This document shows positions 1 through 8,639 of a stretch of 13,957 nucleotides of DNA, piece by piece. The stretch's first letter is position 1. Every line of letters starts with the position of its first letter. Position numbers and translations under genes: made by a program. This DNA comes from Byssochlamys sp. IMV 00236 (lineage: Eukaryota; Ascomycota; Eurotiomycetes; Eurotiales; Thermoascaceae). The stretch spans positions 1 to 13,957 of the forward strand of contig MSJH02000368.1 in the NCBI GenBank assembly GCA_001931875.2, given 5' to 3'. The notes under the pieces were generated by a model. The model ran no database searches. It had not been told where the DNA came from and was given only the letters and a program-made list of their open reading frames with translations.

Positions 1-1012
1 GAAAAAAAAAAAAAAAAAAACTCGATAATAGGGGAAGGAATTTCAGACTTCATGACCGACGTCACATGTATGAAGTGTAGTCAACACCCTAAATAAGCTA
101 TTATTATAAAATGACATGTTTTTTTTCTTAAAGCGAAGGGTATGACATACACCAAATAGATGGCATCAATATCTGACTAGATCAGAATAGCTTTGAAGTT
201 GCTACTCACTTTTAAAATCGCCTTTTATGACAGTACGTAGCACAAGGCGCTTCCTTTTTTGAAATGGTGTATTCTGATTGGTAGAAATGATGCGTACACT
301 CTTTCCCGAGATCAAAAAATTGTGCTCCACTGAAATTGTAAGTCTAACAAAATTTAGAAGTCGTTTAAAGAGTAAAGAATGTTGTCAGGAACGCCTATTA
401 AACTATTATCCGCTTGTAGAGTAACAATAGCTAAGAAAGGTGTAAAATCGGGATATCCCTTCTAGCTTATGTCATCTGACTCTCAATATTTTTCTGGTAT
501 TCTTTGTGAAGCAAAGTGGTTTTAGATTAATGACAACCTAAACAGTCGTGAAGAATCGAGTAAATATAAGGCAAAGAATAAGAGAGAGAGAGATTATGTA
601 CGCATATCCTATAGTTTTTAGACAGAAATAGCCACACGTCATTCTCTGAAAGAATTTTGAGGATATTACATCTGCTGGTTTTTGTTTTTCGATCTGCATT
701 AAAAAATAAGAGCTTGACAGCTATTTGCGCGTCATGTATAAAATGAGCCATTAATAGATAAAATTCAGCTGATTAAAGAGTCTGAAGCTAATATCGTTTG
801 TTTGAAAGAGACTTGATGCACAAAAGCATAAACAGGACAAGGCTTTTAAGCAGACAACGTTTTCATCCCAGCTACTTAATGTAGCAAAAACACGAGAAAA
901 TACAAAAAATATCAAGATTGACCTGTTGCTTACTTCCAGGGGGACACTTTTCTTTTGTAAAGGCTAAAAAGGATACTCAAATCACGCGATTGACCCTTTT
1001 TCATTGCTACTT
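1..1012. other. AT-rich spacer with no supportable gene
   Basis: I see no coding region here that I can defend. There is a poly-A run at positions 2-20, a short GA repeat near 583-594, and a TATAAAA-like string near 105-112 with no convincing frame after it. The longest open frame (about 74 codons, minus strand, 751-527) has no recognisable motif and lies in AT-rich DNA. The right edge (about 960-1012) should hold the 3' untranslated region of the minus-strand G-patch gene. An AATAAA on the minus strand (1017-1012) overlaps that gene's stop codon. Confidence 0.6.
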
Positions 1013-2145
1013 TTATTTCTTTTTTAATCCAAACTGAAATCCACCAGTCTTTTTTAAACCAAAAGCAAGCTTCTTTGGTGCTTCTGCTGAGGTTTCCTTC
1101 TTCTCTTCAGTCTTTATTCCAGGGCTGTTTCTCAAGCTGTTATTATTATTGTTATTATTATTACTACTAATCTTAGTACTGGCACTGGCACTAGTACTGG
1201 CCACAGTAGCCCATCCTCCACTAGTCTGATCAGACGTTCGTTCACTTGATGGCTTGCTTGACACATCCGTCCATCCTCCGCTTGGTGTCGATGAAGGAAC
1301 ATTTGTCCACCCTCCACTTTGAGTCAATGAAGGTGCAGCTGTCCAACTGCCTTTATCTGCTTGTACAGTAGACATGGGTAAAGCGGTTGATGTTGCGCTT
1401 GTTGTACCAATTTTTTTTTGAATAGCCTCTTGCATTCTCTTCAGCTCTCTTTCTTCTCTCTTCTTTTCACGAGCCAAGCGTCTCTCTCGCTCTGATTGAT
1501 TTAATTCTGAATTTCTGGTGCTTTCCTTCATCTCTTTAAATCTCTATAAGCTTATTAGCACAATGCTTCCTTTTTTTGTGTCTGCTTAATAATTACCTTT
1601 TTATGATGATGATCATAACTTTGCAAATGTTGTTCGTACTCGGAGATCTTATTGTATTGCTTATCACACAATTCACAATAAAACATACGCTTAACCTGTT
1701 CTAGTTCTTTCATAATTGCCTGCTTTTTCTCTGCTCTATATTCTCGTTCTATCCTCTGTATCTCTGTTTCTTCAAGTTGCTTTTCACTATCCAATGCCCT
1801 TCTTTTTGCTGTACTAGAGACATGGGTCTCTTCTAGTTCCTGCGCCTTTCCAACACCCAATGTCTCATCTTTTACTTCAATCAGAATAGGATCCACTCGA
1901 CCTAAGCAGATAAAAAAGAATCAGCCATGTTTGCGTAACAATCATGAACGATTACCTTGACTATGAGAGCCTAATCCACTACCAGCAATCCATCCCATTT
2001 TTTGCATCATTTTATATCCAATATTGCTTTCAGGAATATGAGTTTCCATCGTTACCTTGGTTGTCTGTTGCCAGTCAATATAGCCAGTAGGCTCTGCAGA
2101 ACGGCTTACGCGCTCTTGTTCAAATAAATCGTCGTCTTGTTGCAT
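1013..2145 (-). CDS. G-patch and C2H2 zinc-finger protein, GPATCH8-like, three exons
   Basis: Predicted 341-residue nuclear RNA-binding protein. Exons are 2145-1956, 1901-1597 and 1543-1013; introns of 54 and 53 nt (GTAATC..TTAG and GTAATT..ATAG) join the frames exactly. Domain order: acidic N-terminus; G-patch at about 41-85 (NIGYKMMQKMGWIAGSGLG, continued across intron 1 as SQG-RVDPI); charged helical stretch 95-135; C2H2 finger with C139, C142, H155 and H161, followed by HHHKK-RFKEM, which is what GPATCH8-type proteins show after the finger; a second Arg/Glu/Lys-rich helix about 170-205; a low-complexity Ser/Thr region with four GW motifs (W232, W244, W256, W276); poly-Asn 293-300; and a tail with two FGLKK copies. 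G-patch proteins commonly activate DEAH-box helicases in splicing or ribosome assembly, so a splicing role is likely but inferred. It shares a 201-bp spacer with the divergent dehydrogenase gene. The start is the first ATG of the open frame; no better one is seen. Confidence 0.88.
1139..1162 (-). repeat. AAY trinucleotide microsatellite encoding poly-Asn
   Basis: An in-frame run of AAT/AAC codons encodes eight consecutive asparagines (residues 293-300 of the G-patch protein). It lies between the GW-repeat region and the basic tail. Such tracts vary in length between strains by slippage, and because the unit is three bases the frame is kept. Confidence 0.8.
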
Positions 2146-2346
2146 CTTTTATTATTGTAGTAATCATAGGAATTAAAAAAAAAAAAAAAAAGAGAGAGGT
2201 AAAATGCTGCTCCTCTATTTTCTAATTTGGAACATTTAACTCTTTATTGAATGTTCACCTCACCTTAAATTGTTCAATTGTCCAAAAAAAGAAGAGAGAA
2301 AAAGATGTGACTTTACGCTTCCCTTTTTTTTTTTTTTTTTTTTAGA
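2146..2346. promoter_or_regulatory. Divergent spacer shared by the G-patch and dehydrogenase genes
   Basis: This 201-bp region separates two head-to-head start codons (2145 minus, 2347 plus), so it must hold both promoters and 5' leaders. It contains a poly-A run near 2176-2192 and a poly-T run just before the plus-strand ATG, giving the homopolymer-flanked, probably nucleosome-poor arrangement common at fungal promoters. I see no clear TATA box on either side. The dehydrogenase ATG has A at -3. Confidence 0.55.
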
Positions 2347-3138
2347 ATGCAGTTTGCACAAAGAACAGCTCTCATCACAGGAGCAACACGAGGTATTGGT
2401 AAATGTATTGCCGAGACATTTGCTCGAGGAGGAGCCAATACGATACTGATCGGTCGTGATCCAGACCGGGTGAGATCAGTTGAACAGTTATTCAAAGCTG
2501 ATTTTGCCCATCAGACACATCAGGGTGTAGTACTTGATATATCAAAGAAACAAGACATAGACACGAGGATAAGGGTAGATATTGTTATTGTATTTAGCAG
2601 ATATTAAACTAGAATTCATATTTAGGATATATTAAAAGGCCAACAGGTCGATTATTTGATTAATGCAGCTGGAATTTCAAGAGATAGCTTATTTGTTCAA
2701 TTGAAATATGAGGAATTAATGGACGTGGTTCATACGAACCTAGTCGGAACCATGTGCTTAACCCAGCATGTTGCTAAATCAATGATGAGAAAGCGAAAGG
2801 GAGGATGTATTATTAATATAGCTAGCGTTATTGGCGTACAGGGTAATATTGGTCAAACTGCCTACAGTGCCTCAAAAGCAGGTCTCATAGGCTTTACAAA
2901 ATCACTCGCAAAGGAATTGGGACCATTACAGATTAGAGTCAATGCGATTGCACCAGGATTCATTGAGACAGATATGACATCCGCTATCACAGAAGAAAAA
3001 AGATCAAAACTATTAGCGTCTATTCCCTTAGGAAGATTTGGAAGCGTGCATGATATAGCATTGGCTGCCGAATTCATTGCAAAGTCCAATTATGTTCATG
3101 GTCAGGTGCTTACAGTCGATGGTGGTTTAATCCTTTAA
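2347..3138 (+). CDS. 3-oxoacyl-ACP reductase-like short-chain dehydrogenase (FabG/OAR1 type), two exons
   Basis: Predicted 246-residue classical SDR, the usual FabG length. Exons are 2347-2574 and 2626-3138, joined in phase 0 across a 51-nt intron (GTAGAT..TTTAG). All hallmarks are present: cofactor motif TGATRGIG at 11-18, NAAG at 89-92, structural N114, catalytic S143, YSASK with Y156 and K160, and the PG motif at 186-187 followed by FIETDM, typical of FabG. FabG-type enzymes reduce 3-oxoacyl-ACP with NADPH. Eukaryotic homologues (yeast Oar1, human CBR4) work in mitochondrial type II fatty-acid synthesis, which feeds lipoate formation. No clear cleavable presequence is visible, so the mitochondrial location is inferred from the family. 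Another SDR reductase activity cannot be excluded, since substrate choice is hard to read from motifs. The gene ends only about 120 bp before the flippase coding region, with a 30-T tract between them. Confidence 0.9.
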
Positions 3139-3158
3139 AAAAATTCCCCGTACTTTTT

Positions 3159-3160
<2 letters not shown>

Positions 3161-3190
<30 letters not shown>
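3161..3190. repeat. Poly-T tract of 30 bases
   Basis: An uninterrupted run of 30 T, preceded by a shorter T run, sits in the roughly 120-bp spacer between the dehydrogenase stop and the flippase coding region. It could serve as 3'-end or promoter sequence. Runs this long are also prone to length errors in sequencing, which matters because the flippase start next to it is abnormal. Confidence 0.85.
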
Positions 3191-3191
<1 letters not shown>

Positions 3192-3258
3192 TTTCTTTGT
3201 TACACTCGCATTATTCCCTTTTTCAGCTGAAAGCTTAAGTGCAACAACTATAATAAAA

Positions 3259-6200
3259 GTGGAGTCCAACAATAGCAATAGAAAGGGGAATAACCCCTTT
3301 GAACAAAGTTTATCACCCGAGTTTTCACCTTGGAATGAAGTTCATTCTCCATTCGACAACAATCAGTCACCATGGAACCCATTCGTCACTTCGGAAGAAG
3401 CTAATCTTCACCCATCACCCAATAACCTAAATGAATTTATAGACTTACAACAAGAGCCTCATACAAACCAACCTAGTTCTTCAGGAATGAATACAGCAAA
3501 TGTTTTACCAACAGCAAAACCTGCACTTTTGCCAAGCGAAAGTAAAGATTTGAGTGACAAAGGTTTGGCGCGGAAAAAAGAAAAAGCGTTGCCAAGACAA
3601 TGATAATAATAATAAGCAATTTTTTTACAAAGGTTTATTTGATAATACAAAAAGCACTCCAGAGGATAGCGATACGACGCGGCTTTATAGTAATACAGCA
3701 GGGAATGACACAAGCACTTCACCATACGCACGAGCCAATATGCGATTACCCAAAAAAAGAAATTGGTTGGATGGGATCGTACAGCGTTTTAAAGGTCCTC
3801 AGCCACTGTCCGGTGGAACTGAAGTTCGTACAATTCATATCAACAACCAGTCGTTAAATGAAGAACAAGAATTTTTGCATAATGGTGTAACCACAGGAAA
3901 GTACAACTTATTGACCTTCTTGCCAAAATTTCTATATGAAGAGTTTTCAAAGTATGCCAACATCTTTTTCTTGTTCATATCCTGCATTCAGGTAAACCTT
4001 TGTTATTGATATCTTTTATTTTTTATTAAAGATATATAGCAAATACCTGGTGTCTCTCCCACGTCAAGATGGACTACACTTGTACCATTAGTCATCGTTC
4101 TACTGATCACCGCCGTAAAGGAAATCATTGAAGATTGGGGCGTGCATCGATCGGATGCTGAACTCAATTCAAAGAAATGCAAGGTGCTACAAGGAACACA
4201 GTTCATTGCACAAAAATGGAGAAACATTAAGGTGGGTGATATTGTTCGTGTCGAAAGCGGTGAACATTTCCCTGCAGATCTCATCTTGATCAGCAGCAGC
4301 GAGCCAGATGGTCTGTGTTATATTGAAACGAGCAACTTGGATGGCGAAGTAAACTTGAAGATTAAACAAGCTTTACCACAAACAGCACATATCTTAAATC
4401 CAGTTGATGTGAGCCAGTTGCAAGGCGTGATCCGATCAGAACAGCCAAATAACCGTTTATACAATTATGATGGTACTCTGTCCATTTCCTCATTTGGTTC
4501 TCAGAGACGTGATCTTCCCTTGGATCCTACTCAGTTGTTGCTGAGAGGGGCTCAGTTGCGCAACACAAGTTGGATCTATGGCATCGTCATATTTACTGGT
4601 CATGAAACAAAGCTGATGTTAAACTCGAGTAGAAAGCCATCAAAGGTATCTAATGTCACTCGAATTACAAATAGAAACATTATGTACTTGTTTTGGATCT
4701 TACTTGGTATGAGTCTTGCCGGTGCCATTGGTGGTGTTCTCTTCTCGATGTATAAAGGCCAACAGGCCACATACTTGCCTCTTCATTCTTGGAGTCATGC
4801 TCAAGAGTTTGGATACGATATTTTGACATATTTGATCCTCTTTAGTTCCTTTATTCCTATCAGGTAAAGCATATAGATATAGACATATAAAGATAACGAG
4901 TCTCTAATCTGCCTCACCCTAGTTTAATGGTCACTATGGAGATTGTAAAATTTGCATTAGCTTATTTGATCGAAAACGATATCGATCTGTATTATGAAAA
5001 GGCCAATACACCTGCTACGGCTCGCAGCAGCAGTCTGGTTGAAGAGCTAGGACAAGTCAAGTTTATATTTTCAGATAAAACCGGAACTTTGACATGTAAC
5101 GAAATGCAATTTCGTCAAGCGTCGATTGGTGGACTCTTTTATGCAGACCAAGTAGATGCTGAGAGACGAGCTCGTGATGATGGCCAAGAACTAGATCCTA
5201 ATGCGCAGTACACCTTTGATCAACTAAAGCAGCACTTGAACACACATTCAACAGCTAATGTCATTAACGAGTTTTTAACACTTTTGGCAGTTTGTCATAC
5301 TGTTATTCCAGAACGAGAAGAAGATACACACCAGATTGTCTATCAAGCCTCTTCCCCAGATGAGGGTGCGCTTGTTAAGGGAGCCGCTTCCTTAGGCTAT
5401 ACGTTCCACACGCGTCGACCAAACTCAGCAACGTGCACTATTCTCGATCAAGAGTTAGAATACCAATTACTCAATATCTGCGAATTCAATTCCACACGAA
5501 AGCGTATGTCAGCCATCATCCGTGGACCAGACAATAAGATAAAACTATACTGTAAAGGGGCTGATACAGTCATCCTCGAACGACTGGCCAAGGATAATCC
5601 ATTTGTTGAACCGACTCTGCTTCATTTGGAAGACTGTGCATCAGAAGGTCTTCGCACCTTGTGTATTGCTATGCGTGAGATATCAGAGGAAGAGTACGCT
5701 CATTGGTCACAGTTACAACAGACAGCATCGACTACACTTGTCAACAGAGCTGAAGAACTTGATAAAGCAGCCGAATTGATTGAGAGAGAGTTATTCTTGC
5801 TTGGTGCAACAGCCATAGAAGATAGGCTTCAGGATGGTGTCCCTGACACGATCCATACCTTACAAGAGGCAGGAATTCACGTGTGGGTCTTGACTGGGGA
5901 TAGACAAGAGACAGCTATCAATATTGGATATTCCTGTAAATTGCTCAATGAGGATATGAGTTTAATTGTCTGTAACGAAGACAATCACTGGAGCACCAAG
6001 GCATATTTAGAAAAAAAACTAAAGGATATTAATGAAGTGATGATAAAAGGCGAAGAATTAGAAGTAAAGACATCTGCACACTTGATAACATTTATTTATT
6101 TTGTTTAGCCTTTGGCTTTAGTGATTGATGGAAGAGCCTTAGCGTTTGCTCTTGACAAGAGTATAGAAAAGACATTCTTTGATCTTGCTGTTCTCTGTAA

Positions 6201-7577
6201 GGCTGTGATCTGTTGTCGTGTGTCGCCACTTCAAAAAGCACTTGTGGTCAAATGTGTTAAAAAGTACGATAGATCTATTTTGCTTGCCATTGGTGATGGT
6301 GCTAACGATGTATCGATGATCCAAGCTGCTCATGTGGGCGTAGGCATCAGTGGCGTAGAAGGCTTACAGGCAGCACGAAGCGCGGACTTTTCTATTTCGC
6401 AGTTCAAATTCCTCCGAAAGTTGTTGCTTGTTCATGGTGCTTGGGCATATCAACGTATGAGCAAGATGATCTTTTACTACTTTTACAAGAACGTCACACT
6501 TTACTTGACACAATTTTGGGTAAGTTGCAATAGATAGATTGTATTTGATTAATGGGCTCACATTATGGATCAAACAGTATGCGTTTTACAATGGATTCTC
6601 GGGATCAACACTTTATGAATCATGGACAATGTCATGTTTTAATGTATTCTTTACCTTCTTGCCTCCTATAGTGATTGGTGTCTTTGATCAGATTGTGTCT
6701 ACTCGTATGTTGGACAGATATCCTCAAATGTACACTTTAGGCCAAAAGAATGTTTTCTTTAATCAAAAGAAATTCTGGGGATGGATCGCCAATGCAACAT
6801 TTCATTCACTCGTATGTTATTTTTTTATGTGGTGTAACTCTTCTGACTTTAATATTGTAGGTCTTATTCTTCTTGGGAGTGGCTGCCTTCAGATCAGAAG
6901 GTGTTTTTCGTAATGGATTACTAAGCGGACAGTGGTGGGTTGGTGCTTCTGTGTTTACGAGTGTGCTAGGTTGCATCTTATGGAAAGGAGCCTTGATTAT
7001 TGAGTAAGTTCGTTCGATGATTCTATCTAAAATACCGAGGATCCCCGCAAGAATACTAATGAATATGATTGGCTAGTTACTGGACAAAATACACCGCCAT
7101 CGCTATGATTGGTTCAATGGCTATATGGTTTTTGTATCTGATCATTGTTGTGTATATTGCCCCGGCTATATCCGTAAATGCTTTACCAGAGTATTATGGT
7201 ATAGTACCTATGCTTTGGGGAAATGTCAACTTTTGGCTGTTTTTGATCATTGTACCTTTTATATGTAATTTGCGTGACTTTATATGGAAGTAGTAAGTTG
7301 AATAACAATAAGAAAAAAAAAGGAAAGGGTATTGACAGTCATTGATAGTGGAAGAAGAGTGGTCAGACCTACAACATATCATTATGTTCAAGAGATACAG
7401 AAATACAATTTACCAGACTATAGACCGAGAATGGATCGATTTAGACAAGCAGTTAATAAGGTGCGTCGTATTCAACGTCTAAAGAGAAATCGAGGCTACG
7501 CATTTTCCCAAAATGAAACAGATCAGACCAAAATAATAAGAGCATACGATACGACTCTACAAAAACCGGTTGGTTAA
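3259..7577 (+). CDS. DRS2: Drs2/ATP8A-type P4-ATPase (aminophospholipid flippase), nine exons
   Basis: About 1286 residues counted from GTG 3259. Exons: 3259-3562, 3633-3991, 4040-4863, 4923-6063, 6109-6519, 6578-6811, 6861-7003, 7077-7292, 7349-7577; all joins keep frame. P4-ATPases move phosphatidylserine/ethanolamine to the cytosolic leaflet at the trans-Golgi and endosomes, normally with a Cdc50 partner. Landmarks: disordered N-tail with two NPF motifs (12-14, 40-42); first membrane pair ending in [16 protein letters not shown]; actuator motif DGEV at 322-325 where DGET is usual (catalytic E324 kept); PISL 494-497 in TM4; DKTGTLT phosphorylation site, D547; GDGAND 938-943; six C-terminal membrane segments; and GYAFS at 1260-1264, the autoinhibitory tail motif of the ATP8A/Drs2 group. 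Odd points: no in-frame ATG exists between the upstream gene's stop and 3259, and the first in-frame ATG is 3487, which would remove the NPF tail. Intron 1 is flanked by a direct repeat. The intron at 7004-7076 has a textbook TACTAAT branch site. Confidence 0.9.
3557..3636 (+). repeat. 10-bp direct repeat at both borders of flippase intron 1
   Basis: ACAAAGGTTT occurs at 3557-3566 and again at 3627-3636, exactly 70 nt apart. The predicted 70-nt intron (3563-3632) starts inside the first copy and ends inside the second, so both splice sites fall within the same AGGT core. The donor (GTTTGG) is weak compared with the GTAAG-like donors elsewhere. Removing 70 nt is what restores the frame (..[11 protein letters not shown]..). 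Confidence 0.75.
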
Positions 7578-7746
7578 ATTGCGTGTCTTCCCCCTTTTTG
7601 TTCCTATTTGAAATCTGTTGGATAGATTTCATGTTCCTTTCATAATGATAAATTATTTGCCGTAATTTTCCGTTTAGCGTTCTCCTATTTGTTTGTAGCC
7701 AAAAGGGGAAATGACGTGACATTTTTTTTTCTTTTACTGTCTAGTA

Positions 7747-7754
7747 TATAAATA
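7747..7754 (+). promoter_or_regulatory. TATA box of the protoglobin gene
   Basis: TATAAATA lies 60 nt upstream of the protoglobin ATG at 7814, a normal spacing for a short fungal 5' leader. An AATAAA at 7754-7759 overlaps its last base and could be the flippase poly(A) signal, so the flippase 3' end and the globin promoter are probably interleaved. The whole spacer is only 236 bp. Confidence 0.6.
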
Positions 7755-7813
7755 ATAAAAAACTTTGTCCCTTGTTTTAATTTTTCATCCTTTCTTATAT
7801 TAAAATAACAACA

Positions 7814-8584
7814 ATGCAACATATTGACTCTGACAAGTTATACGCTGACGGTGCTTATCGTTTTGAATTCGTATCCAAGTTTATGGACTTTGGTAAGTTA
7901 TACAAATTTAATGGAAAAAAAGAGAGAGATTATTAAAAAAAAACTTCTTCAGGTCCTGAGGATATCAAAGCTATTGAGGCAGTTGCTGATCATATTCGTC
8001 CTTTGGTCCCTGTTGTTGTTGATGCTGTCTATGTCAAACTATTCCAATTTGATGTTACCAAGAAGCACTTTGTACCAAAGAATGAAGGATTTAATGGTGA
8101 AGCTCCTACCACTTTGGAAGAATTGACACTCGATCACCCACAAATCAAGTTTCGTAAGGACTTCTTGAGCAAATACCTCTACAAGATTCTCTCTGGTCCT
8201 TATGACGAACGTTTCCTTCGTTACCTTGACTGGGTTGCAAAGATTCACACAGATACACCTCAGAAGAAATCAAAGATCAATGTAGACTATATCCATATTA
8301 ATGCCTTGATGGGCTATGTCGAATCAACTTTGGTAGGTGGTCTGTTATCTCTCAACCTTGACCGTGAAACAGAAACCAAGGCTTTATTGGCATTCAACAA
8401 ATTGCTCTGGATTCAAAATGATTACTTTGCCAAGTATTACTGTAATCCAGCTACTATCAAGGACGCAAAGGTATCTGACAAGAGTAGTTTGTGCACATTG
8501 GCTTCCCCTGCCTCTCTTCTTCCTTTGATCGTTGGCGCTGCTGCTGGTATTGCTGGTGCTTGGTATCATTTCCGTCGTGCTTAG
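7814..8584 (+). CDS. Protoglobin-domain protein with C-terminal membrane anchor, two exons
   Basis: Predicted 236 residues. Exons 7814-7892 and 7953-8584, joined in phase 1 across a 60-nt intron (GTAAGT..TTCAG). The body matches the protoglobin/globin-sensor fold as I know it: helices around RFEFVSKFMDFGPED, a long helix with VVVDAVYVKLF, then FLRYLDWVAKIHT, where H125 is the expected proximal haem ligand, followed by VDYIHINALMGYVESTL and a terminal helix around KLLWIQNDYFAKYY. Single-domain protoglobins and globin-coupled sensors bind haem and gases such as O2, CO or NO. No kinase, cyclase or other output domain follows. Instead, residues about 213-231 form a small-residue hydrophobic segment (LPLIVGAAAGIAGAWYHF) ending in RRA, typical of a tail-anchored protein with its globin in the cytosol. 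The target membrane and function are unknown. ATG 7814 is chosen because it follows the TATA box at normal distance and starts the conserved N-terminus. Confidence 0.82.
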
Positions 8585-8627
8585 AACATTTTACCCATCT
8601 TTTTCTCACTTGTATCTCTTATCTCTT

Positions 8628-8633
8628 AATAAA
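8628..8633 (+). terminator. Poly(A) signal of the protoglobin gene
   Basis: AATAAA lies 44 nt after the TAG stop at 8582-8584, in an AT-rich 3' region. Position and sequence fit a canonical polyadenylation signal. Confidence 0.6.
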
Positions 8634-8639
8634 TTTAAA

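Noticed and set aside
527..751. Minus-strand frame of 74 codons
   Set aside because: No motif, AT-driven composition, no promoter or homologous character; a frame this long is expected by chance in AT-rich DNA read six ways.
3554..3603. Frameshift in the flippase where two frames overlap
   Set aside because: A 70-nt GT..AG intron (3563-3632) restores frame exactly and gives a sensible junction ([11 protein letters not shown]), so no frameshift is needed, though the donor is weak.
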